Notes: generated from the letters alone by a model not told the origin. 32,701 nt of DNA from Lachnospiraceae bacterium (GCA_017460885.1 JAFUAB010000054.1:1-32701), one strand, 5' to 3'. Counted from the stretch's first letter, positions 14,627 through 22,539 are shown. Program-made: numbers and translations.

Positions 14627-16319
14627 CCAAAACAGCTCCAAGCACCACAAAGAAAAACGGCGTCGACAGGATCTGCATAAACCCGACGGTTCCGACGGCT
14701 ATGTAAGCTGCGATCGCCAGGTATAGTCCCGGAAACGTACCCTGATCCCGCATTCCCGCGGCCCCTCCGGATCCGTCCTGCTTCACTTCCGGCCGGTCAG
14801 CCTCCACATTCCGATCCCTTCGAATGCCGGCGGCCAGATGTGTTACGATCAGGCCCACATATGCGATCAGGCCCACAATACCCTCATTAACAAGCATCGT
14901 CAGCAGCTCATTGTGGGCGCAGGTCAGGTACTGATTCCCGATAAACCTGCCCAGCATTGTCATAAAATCAAGGCGGGAATACGCGTACGAGCAGAAGCAG
15001 TCCGGCCCTACACCGAAAAAAATCCTTTCGGGAATCATGGTCCCCAGTATCCTGAACGTAGCGATCCAGATACCGCCCCTGCTGTTGCCCCAGGCTGCAC
15101 TCCAGGTAAATATCCCCATTCCGCGCACAGGCCATATCCCGCCCTCTGTCACGGAATTGAGAATAATGATCACCGCAACGGCCAATGTCGCTCCGACCGT
15201 CAGTCCGATCACGATACCTCTGATACGCGGAAGTATAACCGCTCCGACATTAACCCCGGCTCTTTCTGCTCCCGCCGGTCCTCCTCTGCCATCCCCGGTG
15301 CTCTCACCGTGCTGCCCGCACTCCGTGGCCCTCTTTTCCTTATCCGATAAATGCAAAAAGATCTCCCGAAGCAGTCCGAACACCGTCACACCGCCGACAA
15401 ATGGCGCTATCCAGGCATCTTCGTAGGTAAATCCATACAAAAGCGACGAATCATACCACATCCTGTACGGCCGCAGCCAGCCTATAAATCTGATCGCAGG
15501 CAGTGCAGACAGCATTATGATCTCCGCCGAACACAGTACGGCCATCCTGTCGTATCCGGACAGAGCCCACATCAGCGCGGCAAAGCTTAATCCGAGCCAC
15601 GCCAGATAGGCCGAACTCGAACCGCATGAGATCCCGGCCATCGCACATACCCAGACATATATTCCGTACAAAACCCTTGCTCCGGCCGTTTCCGCAGTCA
15701 AAAAAGCTCCGCAGCCCAGACCGAACCAGATGCACCAGTATCCGCAGAACCAGTTGATATTACCTATAGTGGATATAAAATCCTCGGCCTCGCCCATCAT
15801 ATGTATCGGATAGATCGAGAAGCGATTGAGGATACCCAATAACAGCACGATCCCCGTGATCGCAAGACATGTATTAAATGCAAAGCTTATAAGACGTTTG
15901 GAACCGCAGGTGCACAGAAAGCGAGCCATAAAGTACATCCCGACCATCAGCAATTGGACCAGGAGTCCCATATTCCAGCCCGCCTGCCCCCAGACCGCAT
16001 CCTTCCTGAATGAGCTGGTCAGCGTGGAGAGGATCGCGGCTGCCACATAGAGCACAACGAACCAGTCTGCTCCGTTTGGCCGCACCGGCCGGCCCTTTTG
16101 CAGGAGATAAAAGCCGCATACAAACGTCCATACCGGCACCAGTGCCCCCGCCACCCTGTAGAAAATACGTGATTTGTCCTCGCCTATATTGATATACCCG
16201 TTGGTAAAATAAAAAGAAACCGCGGTCAGGATCACGATCAGACAAACAGCGGCGGAAACGGCAAGCACTTTTTCGTAAATTCCTGTTTTTGAATTTTTAA
16301 TATGGTAAGATATATTCAT
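14559..16319 (-). CDS. O-antigen ligase/polymerase-like membrane protein (Wzy_C type)
   Basis: About 586 residues hold many hydrophobic segments from residue 15 onward. A Wzy_C-type loop near the C-terminal third reads FFGVGPDCFCSYAY, then CAHNELLTMLVNEGIVGLIAYVGL. This GVGP...HNE pattern is typical of WaaL ligases and Wzy polymerases, which join or extend surface glycans at the outer face of the membrane. The glycan here is unknown. The ATG at 16319 is chosen because the upstream reading is antisense to trmO and not hydrophobic. No clear RBS is seen. The last 20 or so residues (GDGSVCVNRTVSLTQKEPSP) come from a REP-like repeat. No other surface-glycan gene is adjacent. Confidence 0.75.
   Translation of the reverse strand: MNISYHIKNSKTGIYEKVLAVSAAVCLIVILTAVSFYFTNGYINIGEDKSRIFYRVAGALVPVWTFVCGFYLLQKGRPVRPNGADWFVVLYVAAAILSTLTSSFRKDAVWGQAGWNMGLLVQLLMVGMYFMARFLCTCGSKRLISFAFNTCLAITGIVLLLGILNRFSIYPIHMMGEAEDFISTIGNINWFCGYWCIWFGLGCGAFLTAETAGARVLYGIYVWVCAMAGISCGSSSAYLAWLGLSFAALMWALSGYDRMAVLCSAEIIMLSALPAIRFIGWLRPYRMWYDSSLLYGFTYEDAWIAPFVGGVTVFGLLREIFLHLSDKEKRATECGQHGESTGDGRGGPAGAERAGVNVGAVILPRIRGIVIGLTVGATLAVAVIIILNSVTEGGIWPVRGMGIFTWSAAWGNSRGGIWIATFRILGTMIPERIFFGVGPDCFCSYAYSRLDFMTMLGRFIGNQYLTCAHNELLTMLVNEGIVGLIAYVGLIVTHLAAGIRRDRNVEADRPEVKQDGSGGAAGMRDQGTFPGLYLAIAAYIAVGTVGFMQILSTPFFFVVLGAVLGHGDGSVCVNRTVSLTQKEPSP
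16289..16316 (+). promoter_or_regulatory. Possible trmO promoter, leaderless arrangement
   Basis: TTGAAT and TATATT are spaced by 16 bases. The predicted start falls on or next to the trmO ATG at 16321, so the mRNA may have almost no leader; no Shine-Dalgarno is evident. The same DNA encodes the N-terminus of the divergent membrane protein. Confidence 0.4.
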
Positions 16320-16320
16320 T

Positions 16321-17031
16321 ATGAAAAGAATAGCACACATTGAGAATGATATGTCGGAAAAATTCGGGATCCCGCGCCAGAGCGGCATGGTCACCGAAAT
16401 AATCTCCACCATCATATTTGAACCCGAATACCGCAATCCCGATGCTCTGAGAGGGCTGGATGAGTTCAGCCATCTGTGGATAATCTGGGAATTCGAGGGT
16501 TTCGGAGTGCCGCTGACGGCGGAGTCAAACTCAGACGATTCCGAAGAAGACTCCGATACCTGCCTCAAATGGTCTCCGACGGTCAGGCCTCCAAGGCTCG
16601 GCGGAAACACGAGAATGGGCGTTTTTGCGACCAGATCCCCCAACAGGCCCAACCCGATCGGACTCTCCTGCGTAGAGATAAAGGAGATCGTCGAGACCGG
16701 AGACGGCACCGTGATCCGCGTCGCGGGTGCCGATATGCGTGACGGCACCGCCATACTGGATATCAAACCCTATATACCCTTTACCGACTCACATCCCGAT
16801 GCAACAGGCGGCTTCGTTGACTCAAATCCCATGCACCGGCTGACCGTGGAGGACCCCGACGGCCTGCTCGAGAAGGCACTCCCTCCGGACAAAGCTTTGG
16901 CCGCCAAAGCCCTGATAGAACAGGACCCGCGGCCTTCTTATCACAACGATCCAAAACGCATCTACGGTATGAAATACGCCGGAGCAGATATTCATTTTCG
17001 CATAATCGGAGATACGGCAGTGATCGTATAA
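16321..17031 (+). CDS. trmO: tRNA (N6-threonylcarbamoyladenosine(37)-N6)-methyltransferase TrmO
   Basis: The 236-residue protein matches TrmO (TsaA/YaeB). The N-terminal beta-barrel domain reads IAHIENDMSEKFGIPRQSG, then LRGLDEFSHLWIIWEFEGF, and RMGVFATRSPNRPNPIGLSCVEI holds the conserved SAM-site segment. ADMRDGTAILDIKPYIPFTD follows. The C-terminal domain includes LIEQDPRPSYHNDPKRIYGMKYAG, also characteristic. The enzyme adds N6-methyl to t6A37 of tRNA-Thr and tunes its decoding. It is divergent from the ligase-like gene with the two ATGs one base apart, and converges with the GH13 gene. Confidence 0.95.
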   Translation: MKRIAHIENDMSEKFGIPRQSGMVTEIISTIIFEPEYRNPDALRGLDEFSHLWIIWEFEGFGVPLTAESNSDDSEEDSDTCLKWSPTVRPPRLGGNTRMGVFATRSPNRPNPIGLSCVEIKEIVETGDGTVIRVAGADMRDGTAILDIKPYIPFTDSHPDATGGFVDSNPMHRLTVEDPDGLLEKALPPDKALAAKALIEQDPRPSYHNDPKRIYGMKYAGADIHFRIIGDTAVIV

Positions 17032-17054
17032 CGACCGTCACGCACGTACATCCG

Positions 17055-19217
17055 TCAGAAGTTAAACATTGCCGCAGCCTCGGTGTTTTCGTGCTTTACG
17101 GCCTCCTCCGGAGTGGCATCCTCGTATCTTAATATGATGCCGGATTTGGGACCGAGCTTCAGAGTAACCTTACCTGTGGAAACGGAAACCTTTTCACGAT
17201 CGGTGGAAAAGCCCTCCGTTGAAGTTCTGATCAGAACGTCCATCCTGCATTCCTTGGGAACGCCAAGATACCAGACCTTAAAGGTCCTCTCTATCTCATA
17301 GTCGGCATTATTTATCACGACCAGACTGTGTCCGCCATTTTCCTTGAACCGCCCGTATGCAAGCAGCTGATAGTCCTTATCCACGAATTTGTGGGAACCG
17401 GTCTTAAACTCCGAATACTGCTTGTGAATGGCGATCAGAAGCTTGTGGTATTCGATCAGATCACGGTCTTCATGGCCCCAGGGATATGTACGTCTGTTAT
17501 CGGGGTCAGTGAAGCCGCACACACCGGCCTCATCACCGTAGTATACGCAGGGAGCACCGGGCCAGGTCATCTGAACCATGACAGCCTCCCTCATGACCGC
17601 CTTGTCTATGCCTTCGTTGGCTGCTTCCGGGCCAAGCGTCGCCGTACGCCCGACCTTGTGGTTGGTCCTCGTCAAAAATCTGGAGTGGTCATGATTGGAC
17701 AGCTCATTCATTGCCGTCAACAGTGAAGACTCCGAAAAGCATGCCATATTGTGATACATGGATCCCCAGAAAGCATCGGCATTTCCGATGGTATCCGGTC
17801 TGAAATCATCGCTGTGCTTCTGCATTCCCGTCAAAAACCAGGTCAGCGGCTCCATAAACGCATCATAGTTCATGACCGAATCCCATTCGCGTCCCTGTAG
17901 CCAGGCCTCGGGAGAACCGTAATGCTCCGCCAGGATCAGCGCTCCGGGATTTGCTCTTTTGACCGCGCGCCTGAAATCCCTCCAGAAGCCGTGGTTAAAC
18001 TCGGGAGAATGCCCGAGGTCCGCTGCCACATCCAGTCTCCATCCGTCCGCGTTGTAAGGGGGCGAAACCCATTTTGCGGCTATGCGCAGCACATATTCAT
18101 ACAGCTCCCCGGAGCCCTCGTAATTCAGCTTGGGCAGTGTATCATGTCCCCACCATCCGTCATAGTGGCCGTTGTAGGGCCATTGCCCGCCGGGAAGAAA
18201 CTTGAAATAATCGTGATATGGACTATGCTCATCCACATAAGCGCCCTTCGCATAGCCCTCGGCGTTCTCATAGATCCGTTCTCTGTCCATCCATTTGTTA
18301 AAGGATCCGCAATGGTTAAAGACTCCGTCCAGGATCACCTTGATCCCGCGCTTATGGGCTTCCTCGACCACCCTGATAAAAAGCTCGTTGGATGCCTCCA
18401 GATTCATGCGGTTGGCCACTCTGTCGATATAGCGTGTCGCATCCTTGTTCTCACCGCCTTTCCCGTGCAAAAGCTCGCCCTCGTCGTGGACGATCCTGCC
18501 GAAATGCGGATCTATGTAATCGTAATCCTGTATGTCGTATTTATGATTGGAGGGTGACACAAAAAGGGGATTGAAATAGATGACCTCTATCCCGAGCTCC
18601 TCCAGGTAATCCATCTTCTGCAGGACTCCCTCAAGATCCCCTCCGTAGAACTCCCTGACGCCCATGGCGGCCGGATATTTGCTCCAGTCATCCACCTTCT
18701 CCACGTGGTCGCCGATATAGATATACTCATCGTTCAGAACGTCGTTGGATGGATCCCCGTTACAGAACCGGTCCGTATAGATCTGGTACATTACCGCGCC
18801 CTTGGCCCAGTCAGGCGTCCTGAATCCGGGAATGATCTTAAAGTTATAATACGGATTCACATCACGGGTCAGACCCCTGATATCGAAATAACAGATTATC
18901 TTGCCGCTATGGATCTCAAAATAATAAGAGATCTTGTGATTTTCCAGCTGGATCTCCTCAACGTAATAGTCGAAATCATCCGTTGTGGACTCACGATACA
19001 TCAGATAACGCTCACCGTCTACTATCAGAAAAACGTTATCCACATTGTTATGCGCCGTGCGGAAACGTATCGTCACCTGACCGTAGGGACTGGGCTCCAT
19101 TGGTGAAACATAATCCTCGGTGGTGTCCGAATAGAGTGCTCCCCTTTTCAATACAGGACGCATTCCGTTAATGTAAGCCTGGTTGATCGCTGCCTTGTTC
19201 AGGAAATTATAGTCCAT
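17055..19217 (-). CDS. GH13 alpha-glycosidase (neopullulanase/cyclomaltodextrinase-like)
   Basis: This 720-residue intracellular enzyme has no signal peptide. Residues 1-130 form an N-terminal beta domain of CBM34 type (YGQVTIRFRTAHNNVDNVFL). The GH13 barrel follows, from WAKGAVMYQIYTDRFCNGDP. Motif I is ILDGVFNHCG and motif II GWRLDVAADLG with the nucleophile Asp near 394. Motif III is LAEHYG with the Glu near 430 and motif IV LSNHDHSRF with the Asp near 508. A C-terminal beta domain follows. This layout suits hydrolysis of maltodextrins, cyclodextrins or pullulan-type linkages. Exact specificity cannot be read from sequence. It has its own promoter and is not in an obvious transport operon. 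It may act with GlgB on alpha-glucans. Confidence 0.9.
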   Translation of the reverse strand: MDYNFLNKAAINQAYINGMRPVLKRGALYSDTTEDYVSPMEPSPYGQVTIRFRTAHNNVDNVFLIVDGERYLMYRESTTDDFDYYVEEIQLENHKISYYFEIHSGKIICYFDIRGLTRDVNPYYNFKIIPGFRTPDWAKGAVMYQIYTDRFCNGDPSNDVLNDEYIYIGDHVEKVDDWSKYPAAMGVREFYGGDLEGVLQKMDYLEELGIEVIYFNPLFVSPSNHKYDIQDYDYIDPHFGRIVHDEGELLHGKGGENKDATRYIDRVANRMNLEASNELFIRVVEEAHKRGIKVILDGVFNHCGSFNKWMDRERIYENAEGYAKGAYVDEHSPYHDYFKFLPGGQWPYNGHYDGWWGHDTLPKLNYEGSGELYEYVLRIAAKWVSPPYNADGWRLDVAADLGHSPEFNHGFWRDFRRAVKRANPGALILAEHYGSPEAWLQGREWDSVMNYDAFMEPLTWFLTGMQKHSDDFRPDTIGNADAFWGSMYHNMACFSESSLLTAMNELSNHDHSRFLTRTNHKVGRTATLGPEAANEGIDKAVMREAVMVQMTWPGAPCVYYGDEAGVCGFTDPDNRRTYPWGHEDRDLIEYHKLLIAIHKQYSEFKTGSHKFVDKDYQLLAYGRFKENGGHSLVVINNADYEIERTFKVWYLGVPKECRMDVLIRTSTEGFSTDREKVSVSTGKVTLKLGPKSGIILRYEDATPEEAVKHENTEAAAMFNF

Positions 19218-19268
19218 ACCATATCTGTCCTATCATAAAGATTAACTACAACATATTGTGTCGACTAT

Positions 19269-19297
19269 ATTCTACCACCTATAGTATTTCTTTGCAA
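19269..19297 (-). promoter_or_regulatory. Promoter of the GH13 gene
   Basis: Read on the minus strand, TTGCAA (19292-19297) and TAGAAT (19269-19274) are spaced by 17 bases. A TGG precedes the -10 as an extended -10 element. The predicted leader is about 45 bases and contains an AGGA-type RBS. Confidence 0.65.
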
Positions 19298-19378
19298 AAT
19301 AATTAAAGGATCCCAAATATATGAGCCGTTTGCGCCGAAAAGAAGTATAGGTGATACGCTTTTTCCGACGAAAAAGTG

Positions 19379-19407
19379 TTGAGCGGATACTGTTTTTCGA
19401 TTATTAT
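19379..19407 (+). promoter_or_regulatory. Promoter retained upstream of the truncated ATPase
   Basis: TTGAGC and TATTAT are spaced by 17 bases. A purine-rich AAGGAGCGGGGGAG stretch lies between it and the ATG at 19441, so promoter, RBS and start codon survive although the gene body is lost. Confidence 0.5.
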
Positions 19408-19440
19408 TAACCCACAGACAAGGAGCGGGGGAGTGTTTGT

Positions 19441-19496
19441 ATGCAAAGACTATTAATGGATGATCTGCTTAAATGGAAGGATAAATCGCACCGTAA
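19441..19496 (+). pseudogene. N-terminal stump of an ATP-binding protein
   Basis: The first 18 or so codons read MQRLLMDDLLKWKDKSHR. This is the typical N-terminus of a large Clostridia/Bacteroidia family of ATP-binding proteins in which LILRGARQVGKT would follow. Instead the sequence switches directly to the 3' end of an oppositely oriented ATPase gene (stop codon complement at 19497-19499). All catalytic parts are gone. A good promoter and RBS remain. The family call rests on a short match and is moderately sure. Confidence 0.55.
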
Positions 19497-19872
19497 CTAT
19501 AGAACTTCCCACTCGTTGATATTGCGTCCGGTGGAATCAAAGTTCACGCCGACCTTCAGGATCGTACGGCTGTCTGCAGCATACGGAAGAGCATAGCCTT
19601 TATCTTCGATCTGCTGAAGTGCTTCCGCTGCTGACTTATATTATCCCCCTCACGGGTGAAAACAGTCTCGAGCTTAGAATAATTGCCCTTGTTGAAATCA
19701 AAATAAAAAACAGACTCTTCCCAAACCTGCGCGGGCGGCTCAGGAAATAAGGCGCCGGACTTTTCAACAGTTCGTAAATATATGCCGTCTTATCCACATA
19801 TATACAGTTCTCCCGCCTCAGTTTCTCAAAATCCTGCACCCCGATCGGCAGTCTGCGAATATTTGAGTCCAT
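19497..19872 (-). pseudogene. DUF1703-type AAA ATPase/PD-(D/E)XK gene with internal deletions
   Basis: Three collinear pieces of one family remain. The N-terminal piece ([19 protein letters not shown], then [12 protein letters not shown] and [14 protein letters not shown]) holds the Walker A region. In another frame comes [17 protein letters not shown]. The C-terminal end, in a further frame, reads AAEALQQIEDKGYALPYAAD and VGVNFDSTGRNINEWEVL before the stop. Intact members are about 500-560 residues; less than a quarter is left here. The gaps after FGKSLF and before AAEAL show at least two deletions. The ATG at 19872 has GAGGTAACATT upstream. It cannot make a working protein. Confidence 0.75.
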
Positions 19873-19957
19873 AATGTTACCTCGCTTCATAAAGCCTTAA
19901 CAAGATCCACCATTGGTTCTTCGACGCTCAGGTACTCGTACCGTCACGATGAATGAT

Positions 19958-20014
19958 TCAGATCTTTTCCCCTGTTTCGATCAGCTCCATAAAACTTTCA
20001 AGAATGTGTAACAT
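19958..20014 (-). CDS. Possible 18-residue peptide upstream of the ATPase remnant
   Basis: A short frame MLHILESFMELIETGEKI follows an AGAGGGGGTAATAAT RBS. The sequence then continues in another frame with [18 protein letters not shown] before a stop. The two parts may be one small gene broken by an indel. The family is not recognised. The remaining bases up to the ATPase remnant show nothing else. Confidence 0.3.
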   Translation of the reverse strand: MLHILESFMELIETGEKI

Positions 20015-20044
20015 ATTATTACCCCCTCTGAAATCGTGGTAGTG

Positions 20045-21082
20045 TCAATTTATAAACATTGCATACTTTCTGCAGAAAACTGCCTTGGTTGCCTTTAGGT
20101 TGCAATCATATTGTCTATCAATCTGATCTACCAGTTCAGGAGTGTATAGTACGTCCCTCATGGAAATATTCTCCCTGTCCGCCAAAACACTCATCATGTG
20201 AAGTATGCCCGAATGCGTTAAAGACACCGGTGTCAGCTCGCAGAGCCTGGCCGCACGTTCATCATCTATACTTACCTTTAGAACACTCATCAGATTAAAA
20301 AATCTCTTGTGAATGACTTTGCTCCTGGAGCGTGCATTCTTGGCAGTAATGGTAGTATAGATCAATACAAGCTTGATCACCGAATCCGAGAATTGCTTGT
20401 CGGAAAACACGGTGGTCCTATCACTTCCCGGAGTTTTGTATACTTCCTGATGTGCAGCAAGATCCGCCAGTTCCTTGAGCTTCTCCGAAACCACAACTGT
20501 TCTCCTGACTTCCTCAGGCTCTCCGGCCTCTTCATTCCTGGTCTCATAGAACAGATCTGCGTACCAGGTTCCTGCCTTATAATGGAAATCACTAAGGCGG
20601 AGGTTAAGAAGCTCCTGCTTGTCCGGTCCCAGGATGCCCTCAAACATTGCAAGCAGCATGAACCGGTCACAGTCATTCTCAAGAATCGTCATGGCCTGAA
20701 GAAGATCCACCCTGGTGATGAGCTTCCGACTAAGTGCCGCCTTATCGACAAATTCTTCAATATTGCCCCGCATACCGGCATATGGATTAACTCTTCCCTC
20801 ATCAGATGCCTGCTCCATGCACCAGTCCGTGTAAATATTGAGGCGCGAATTATCATTAAGCAATGCCTCCCTGCTGGAAAAAGCAAAGCCGGAGTACATA
20901 CCGCGGATCTCATCAACTGTAAACATACTGCAGTCCTTGTTGTTTTGCTCCTCATAAGGACGTGTGCGTGTAAACAGCCTCTGAAGGGGGCCTTTTTCAA
21001 CACCCTTGTCCGTCACGCTCGTGTCTATATATCGCTGCTTCTGCTCAGCATTGTAATACTCATACTCTATCGATTTGGACAT
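20045..21082 (-). CDS. Tyrosine-recombinase-like protein without recognisable catalytic residues
   Basis: This 345-residue protein has the outline of a tyrosine recombinase. An N-terminal helical part (NIYTDWCMEQ, LITRVDLLQAMTILENDCDR) resembles a core-binding domain. Next comes FMLLAMFEGILGPDKQELLNLRLSDF, where integrases have the GLRxxEL motif. Further on is VSLTHSGILHMMSVLADREN, where they have LRHS. The first catalytic Arg (GPDKQEL) and the HxxR Arg (LTHS) are not present. Recombination is therefore doubtful and a DNA-binding or structural role is possible. The ATG at 21082 has TAGGAG six bases upstream; an in-frame ATG at 21190 lacks this. It is isolated between remnants. Confidence 0.55.
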   Translation of the reverse strand: MSKSIEYEYYNAEQKQRYIDTSVTDKGVEKGPLQRLFTRTRPYEEQNNKDCSMFTVDEIRGMYSGFAFSSREALLNDNSRLNIYTDWCMEQASDEGRVNPYAGMRGNIEEFVDKAALSRKLITRVDLLQAMTILENDCDRFMLLAMFEGILGPDKQELLNLRLSDFHYKAGTWYADLFYETRNEEAGEPEEVRRTVVVSEKLKELADLAAHQEVYKTPGSDRTTVFSDKQFSDSVIKLVLIYTTITAKNARSRSKVIHKRFFNLMSVLKVSIDDERAARLCELTPVSLTHSGILHMMSVLADRENISMRDVLYTPELVDQIDRQYDCNLKATKAVFCRKYAMFIN

Positions 21083-21153
21083 TGCTCTCCTACCCGAAAT
21101 AAAACGATCAGTTCCGAATTCAATCCTCTTTACTGCTGTCCGGGTCAAAAAAT

Positions 21154-21179
21154 CAGATATTCCATAATTGGGATATCTG
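21154..21179. promoter_or_regulatory. Operator-like palindrome upstream of the recombinase-like gene
   Basis: CAGATATTCC and GGGATATCTG form a near-perfect inverted repeat around an AT-rich centre, 70-100 bases before the start codon. On the minus strand TTGTAC lies beside it, but no good -10 follows. It could be a repressor site. A second small inverted repeat (GCGAAAAT/ATTTTCGC, 21218-21241) lies upstream. Confidence 0.35.
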
Positions 21180-21370
21180 TACAAGTGCATATATTAACAT
21201 TGATTTAGATATTGTCAGCGAAAATTTTATTACATTTTCGCCGAACATCTTGAGTATATCCCTTGTTATTCTCTCTGCCAATGCAGAATTTTTCTCCCGT
21301 ATTTTATTGTAACCCTATTGTCATACGACTCTTGTAATCAGCCCGTTATGGAATATTAAAAGAATCAAAG

Positions 21371-21397
21371 AAAAACTCCCCGATAAGAAGTATCGGG
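21371..21397 (-). terminator. Intrinsic terminator of the retropepsin unit
   Basis: On the minus strand a CCCGATA/TATCGGG stem with a 5-nt loop is followed by GGAGTTTTTCTTTG. It lies about 85 bases after the last gene of the three-gene unit. The roughly 190 bases beyond it toward the recombinase-like gene show no coding frame. Confidence 0.75.
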
Positions 21398-21483
21398 AAG
21401 CCGCATAAATACTGGGTGAATCGGGGATGATCTTGTGAGGATGGTGTCGATGGGAATATGTTTTATACATCCAAGAGTGGGTT

Positions 21484-21666
21484 TTAGGCAGTTTGTTTGA
21501 TCAATATGCGATCAAGGAATTCATTTCCAAGTCTTATTTCCAGTTGCTCGTCACTGCATAGCTTGTGGATCAGGGCGAGGCATGCGGATACGACATTGGA
21601 GAATACCTCCAACTGGGATTTAGTGTTTCTGCTTCCATAGTACACTTCCCATGAAGTTACCTCCAC
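21484..21666 (-). CDS. Hypothetical 60-residue protein, third gene of the retropepsin unit
   Basis: A GTG-initiated frame encodes VEVTSWEVYYGSRNTKSQLE and a helical remainder (VVSACLALIHKLCSDEQ, then FLDRILIKQTA). It lies nine bases after the retropepsin stop, in the same frame, so it could also be a former C-terminal extension separated by a TAA. A strong GGAGG lies just inside the frame, before an ATG of a different 10-codon frame, which complicates the start. The family is not recognised. It shares the downstream terminator with its neighbours. Confidence 0.45.
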   Translation of the reverse strand: MEVTSWEVYYGSRNTKSQLEVFSNVVSACLALIHKLCSDEQLEIRLGNEFLDRILIKQTA

Positions 21667-21675
21667 CGGCCTTGG

Positions 21676-22182
21676 TTACTCACTCACAAAGGAATACACA
21701 CGTTCAACGAACCTTGAATCCGTATTATTGTAGATTGGATTGACATAGTATTCTTCTTTCTTGTGTTCAATTTCGACGCGTGGAGATTCAACGTCCAGGT
21801 TTCGGATCGTATAATTCATGTGGGAGAAAGCCGTAGCCGGCAGGATCAGATCCGCAACCATGGAAGGTCTTAGCGTGCACGCAACCGTCATGTTCTTAAA
21901 AACTATCCTGTCACCCTGAATTCCTTCTTCTGACGGACTTTCAAGGATGATGTCGTGTATTGTATATACGTCAACAATCTCATGACCGGTTCCAAAGCCT
22001 GAAAGAAAAAACTTTTTTCCTTCAACCTTTTCTACGGCAAAAGAATCCAAAAGCCTGTCTGCACCCTGTGTCCATACAGGAGTATCGGATCCGGAATCTA
22101 TAAGACATGTGATGTCTTCACCTATATTGATGACCGGTCTGGGATACCCGGACAATATTTCAAGCGTCAACAAGTTGGCCAT
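21676..22182 (-). CDS. Retropepsin-like aspartic protease
   Basis: This 168-residue protein has the retropepsin pattern. The catalytic motif CLIDSGSDTPVW (Asp-Ser-Gly) is near residue 28, a glycine-rich flap-like FFLSGFGTGHE follows, and ADLILPATAFSHMNYTI corresponds to the second hydrophobic-hydrophobic-Gly-like element of bacterial members. One active-site Asp per chain implies a homodimer, as in viral proteases. No signal peptide or membrane segment is seen, so it is probably cytoplasmic. The ATG at 22182 has GGGAGG seven bases upstream. It overlaps the preceding gene by 23 bases, so the two are likely translated together. The substrate is unknown; the neighbour proteins are the first candidates. 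Confidence 0.72.
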   Translation of the reverse strand: MANLLTLEILSGYPRPVINIGEDITCLIDSGSDTPVWTQGADRLLDSFAVEKVEGKKFFLSGFGTGHEIVDVYTIHDIILESPSEEGIQGDRIVFKNMTVACTLRPSMVADLILPATAFSHMNYTIRNLDVESPRVEIEHKKEEYYVNPIYNNTDSRFVERVYSFVSE

Positions 22183-22462
22183 GGATATATCCTCCCATAC
22201 TACCGGAGCTGCCATAACCTATGGCGTTTCCGTTTTCATCAGCTATCCTTACGGTTTCGGTAGTCCTAAGAGATATTTTGATCTTCCCATGGTTTCTGTG
22301 ACGGAATTCCACGACTTCTTCGTCAGGAAGAATGGCCATGACATTGCCCGACTGAACCTGACCTTTTTTGATTTCAGCCTTGTCAAATATTACCCACATT
22401 GCCGGATGCTGATTAACTATATCCTGCCATGAATTAAAAACTTTATCCTGATAGGTAATCAT
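22160..22462 (-). CDS. Hypothetical 100-residue protein, first gene of the retropepsin unit
   Basis: This small beta-rich protein begins MITYQDKVFNSWQDIVNQHP, then AMWVIFDKAEIKKGQVQSGN, and ends in a Gly-rich tail (GYGSSGSMGGYIHG). TAAGGAGGTGATGGAAG directly before the ATG is a canonical Shine-Dalgarno. The end overlaps the retropepsin start. The core (WVIFDKA, VQSGNVMAILPDEE, ISLRTTE) looks like a compact conserved domain, but no named family is recognised. It might be a regulator, inhibitor or substrate of the protease; this is a guess from order only. Confidence 0.65.
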   Translation of the reverse strand: MITYQDKVFNSWQDIVNQHPAMWVIFDKAEIKKGQVQSGNVMAILPDEEVVEFRHRNHGKIKISLRTTETVRIADENGNAIGYGSSGSMGGYIHGQLVDA

Positions 22463-22494
22463 CTTCCATCACCTCCTTAGTACAGCTGATCGCT

Positions 22495-22525
22495 GAGATT
22501 TACAAATCTCCTTAGCCATATCATA
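22495..22525 (-). promoter_or_regulatory. Extended -10 and leader inverted repeat of the retropepsin unit
   Basis: On the minus strand TGGTATGAT gives an extended -10 (22520-22525), without a good -35. A GAGATTT/AAATCTC hairpin (22495-22510) lies in the predicted leader, about 35 bases before the start codon. The hairpin could be an operator or an RNA structure near the RBS. Confidence 0.4.
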
Positions 22526-22539
22526 CCACATTTTGAGGC

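Noticed and set aside
14559-16766. Longer start for the ligase-like gene at 16766
   Set aside because: The extra N-terminus is antisense to trmO, is not hydrophobic and has no family support; the ATG at 16319 begins the membrane protein.
21634-21652. A 10-codon frame (MGSVLWKQKH) with a good GGAGG site
   Set aside because: It is too short to support as a gene and overlaps the 60-residue frame; noted only as a complication for that start.
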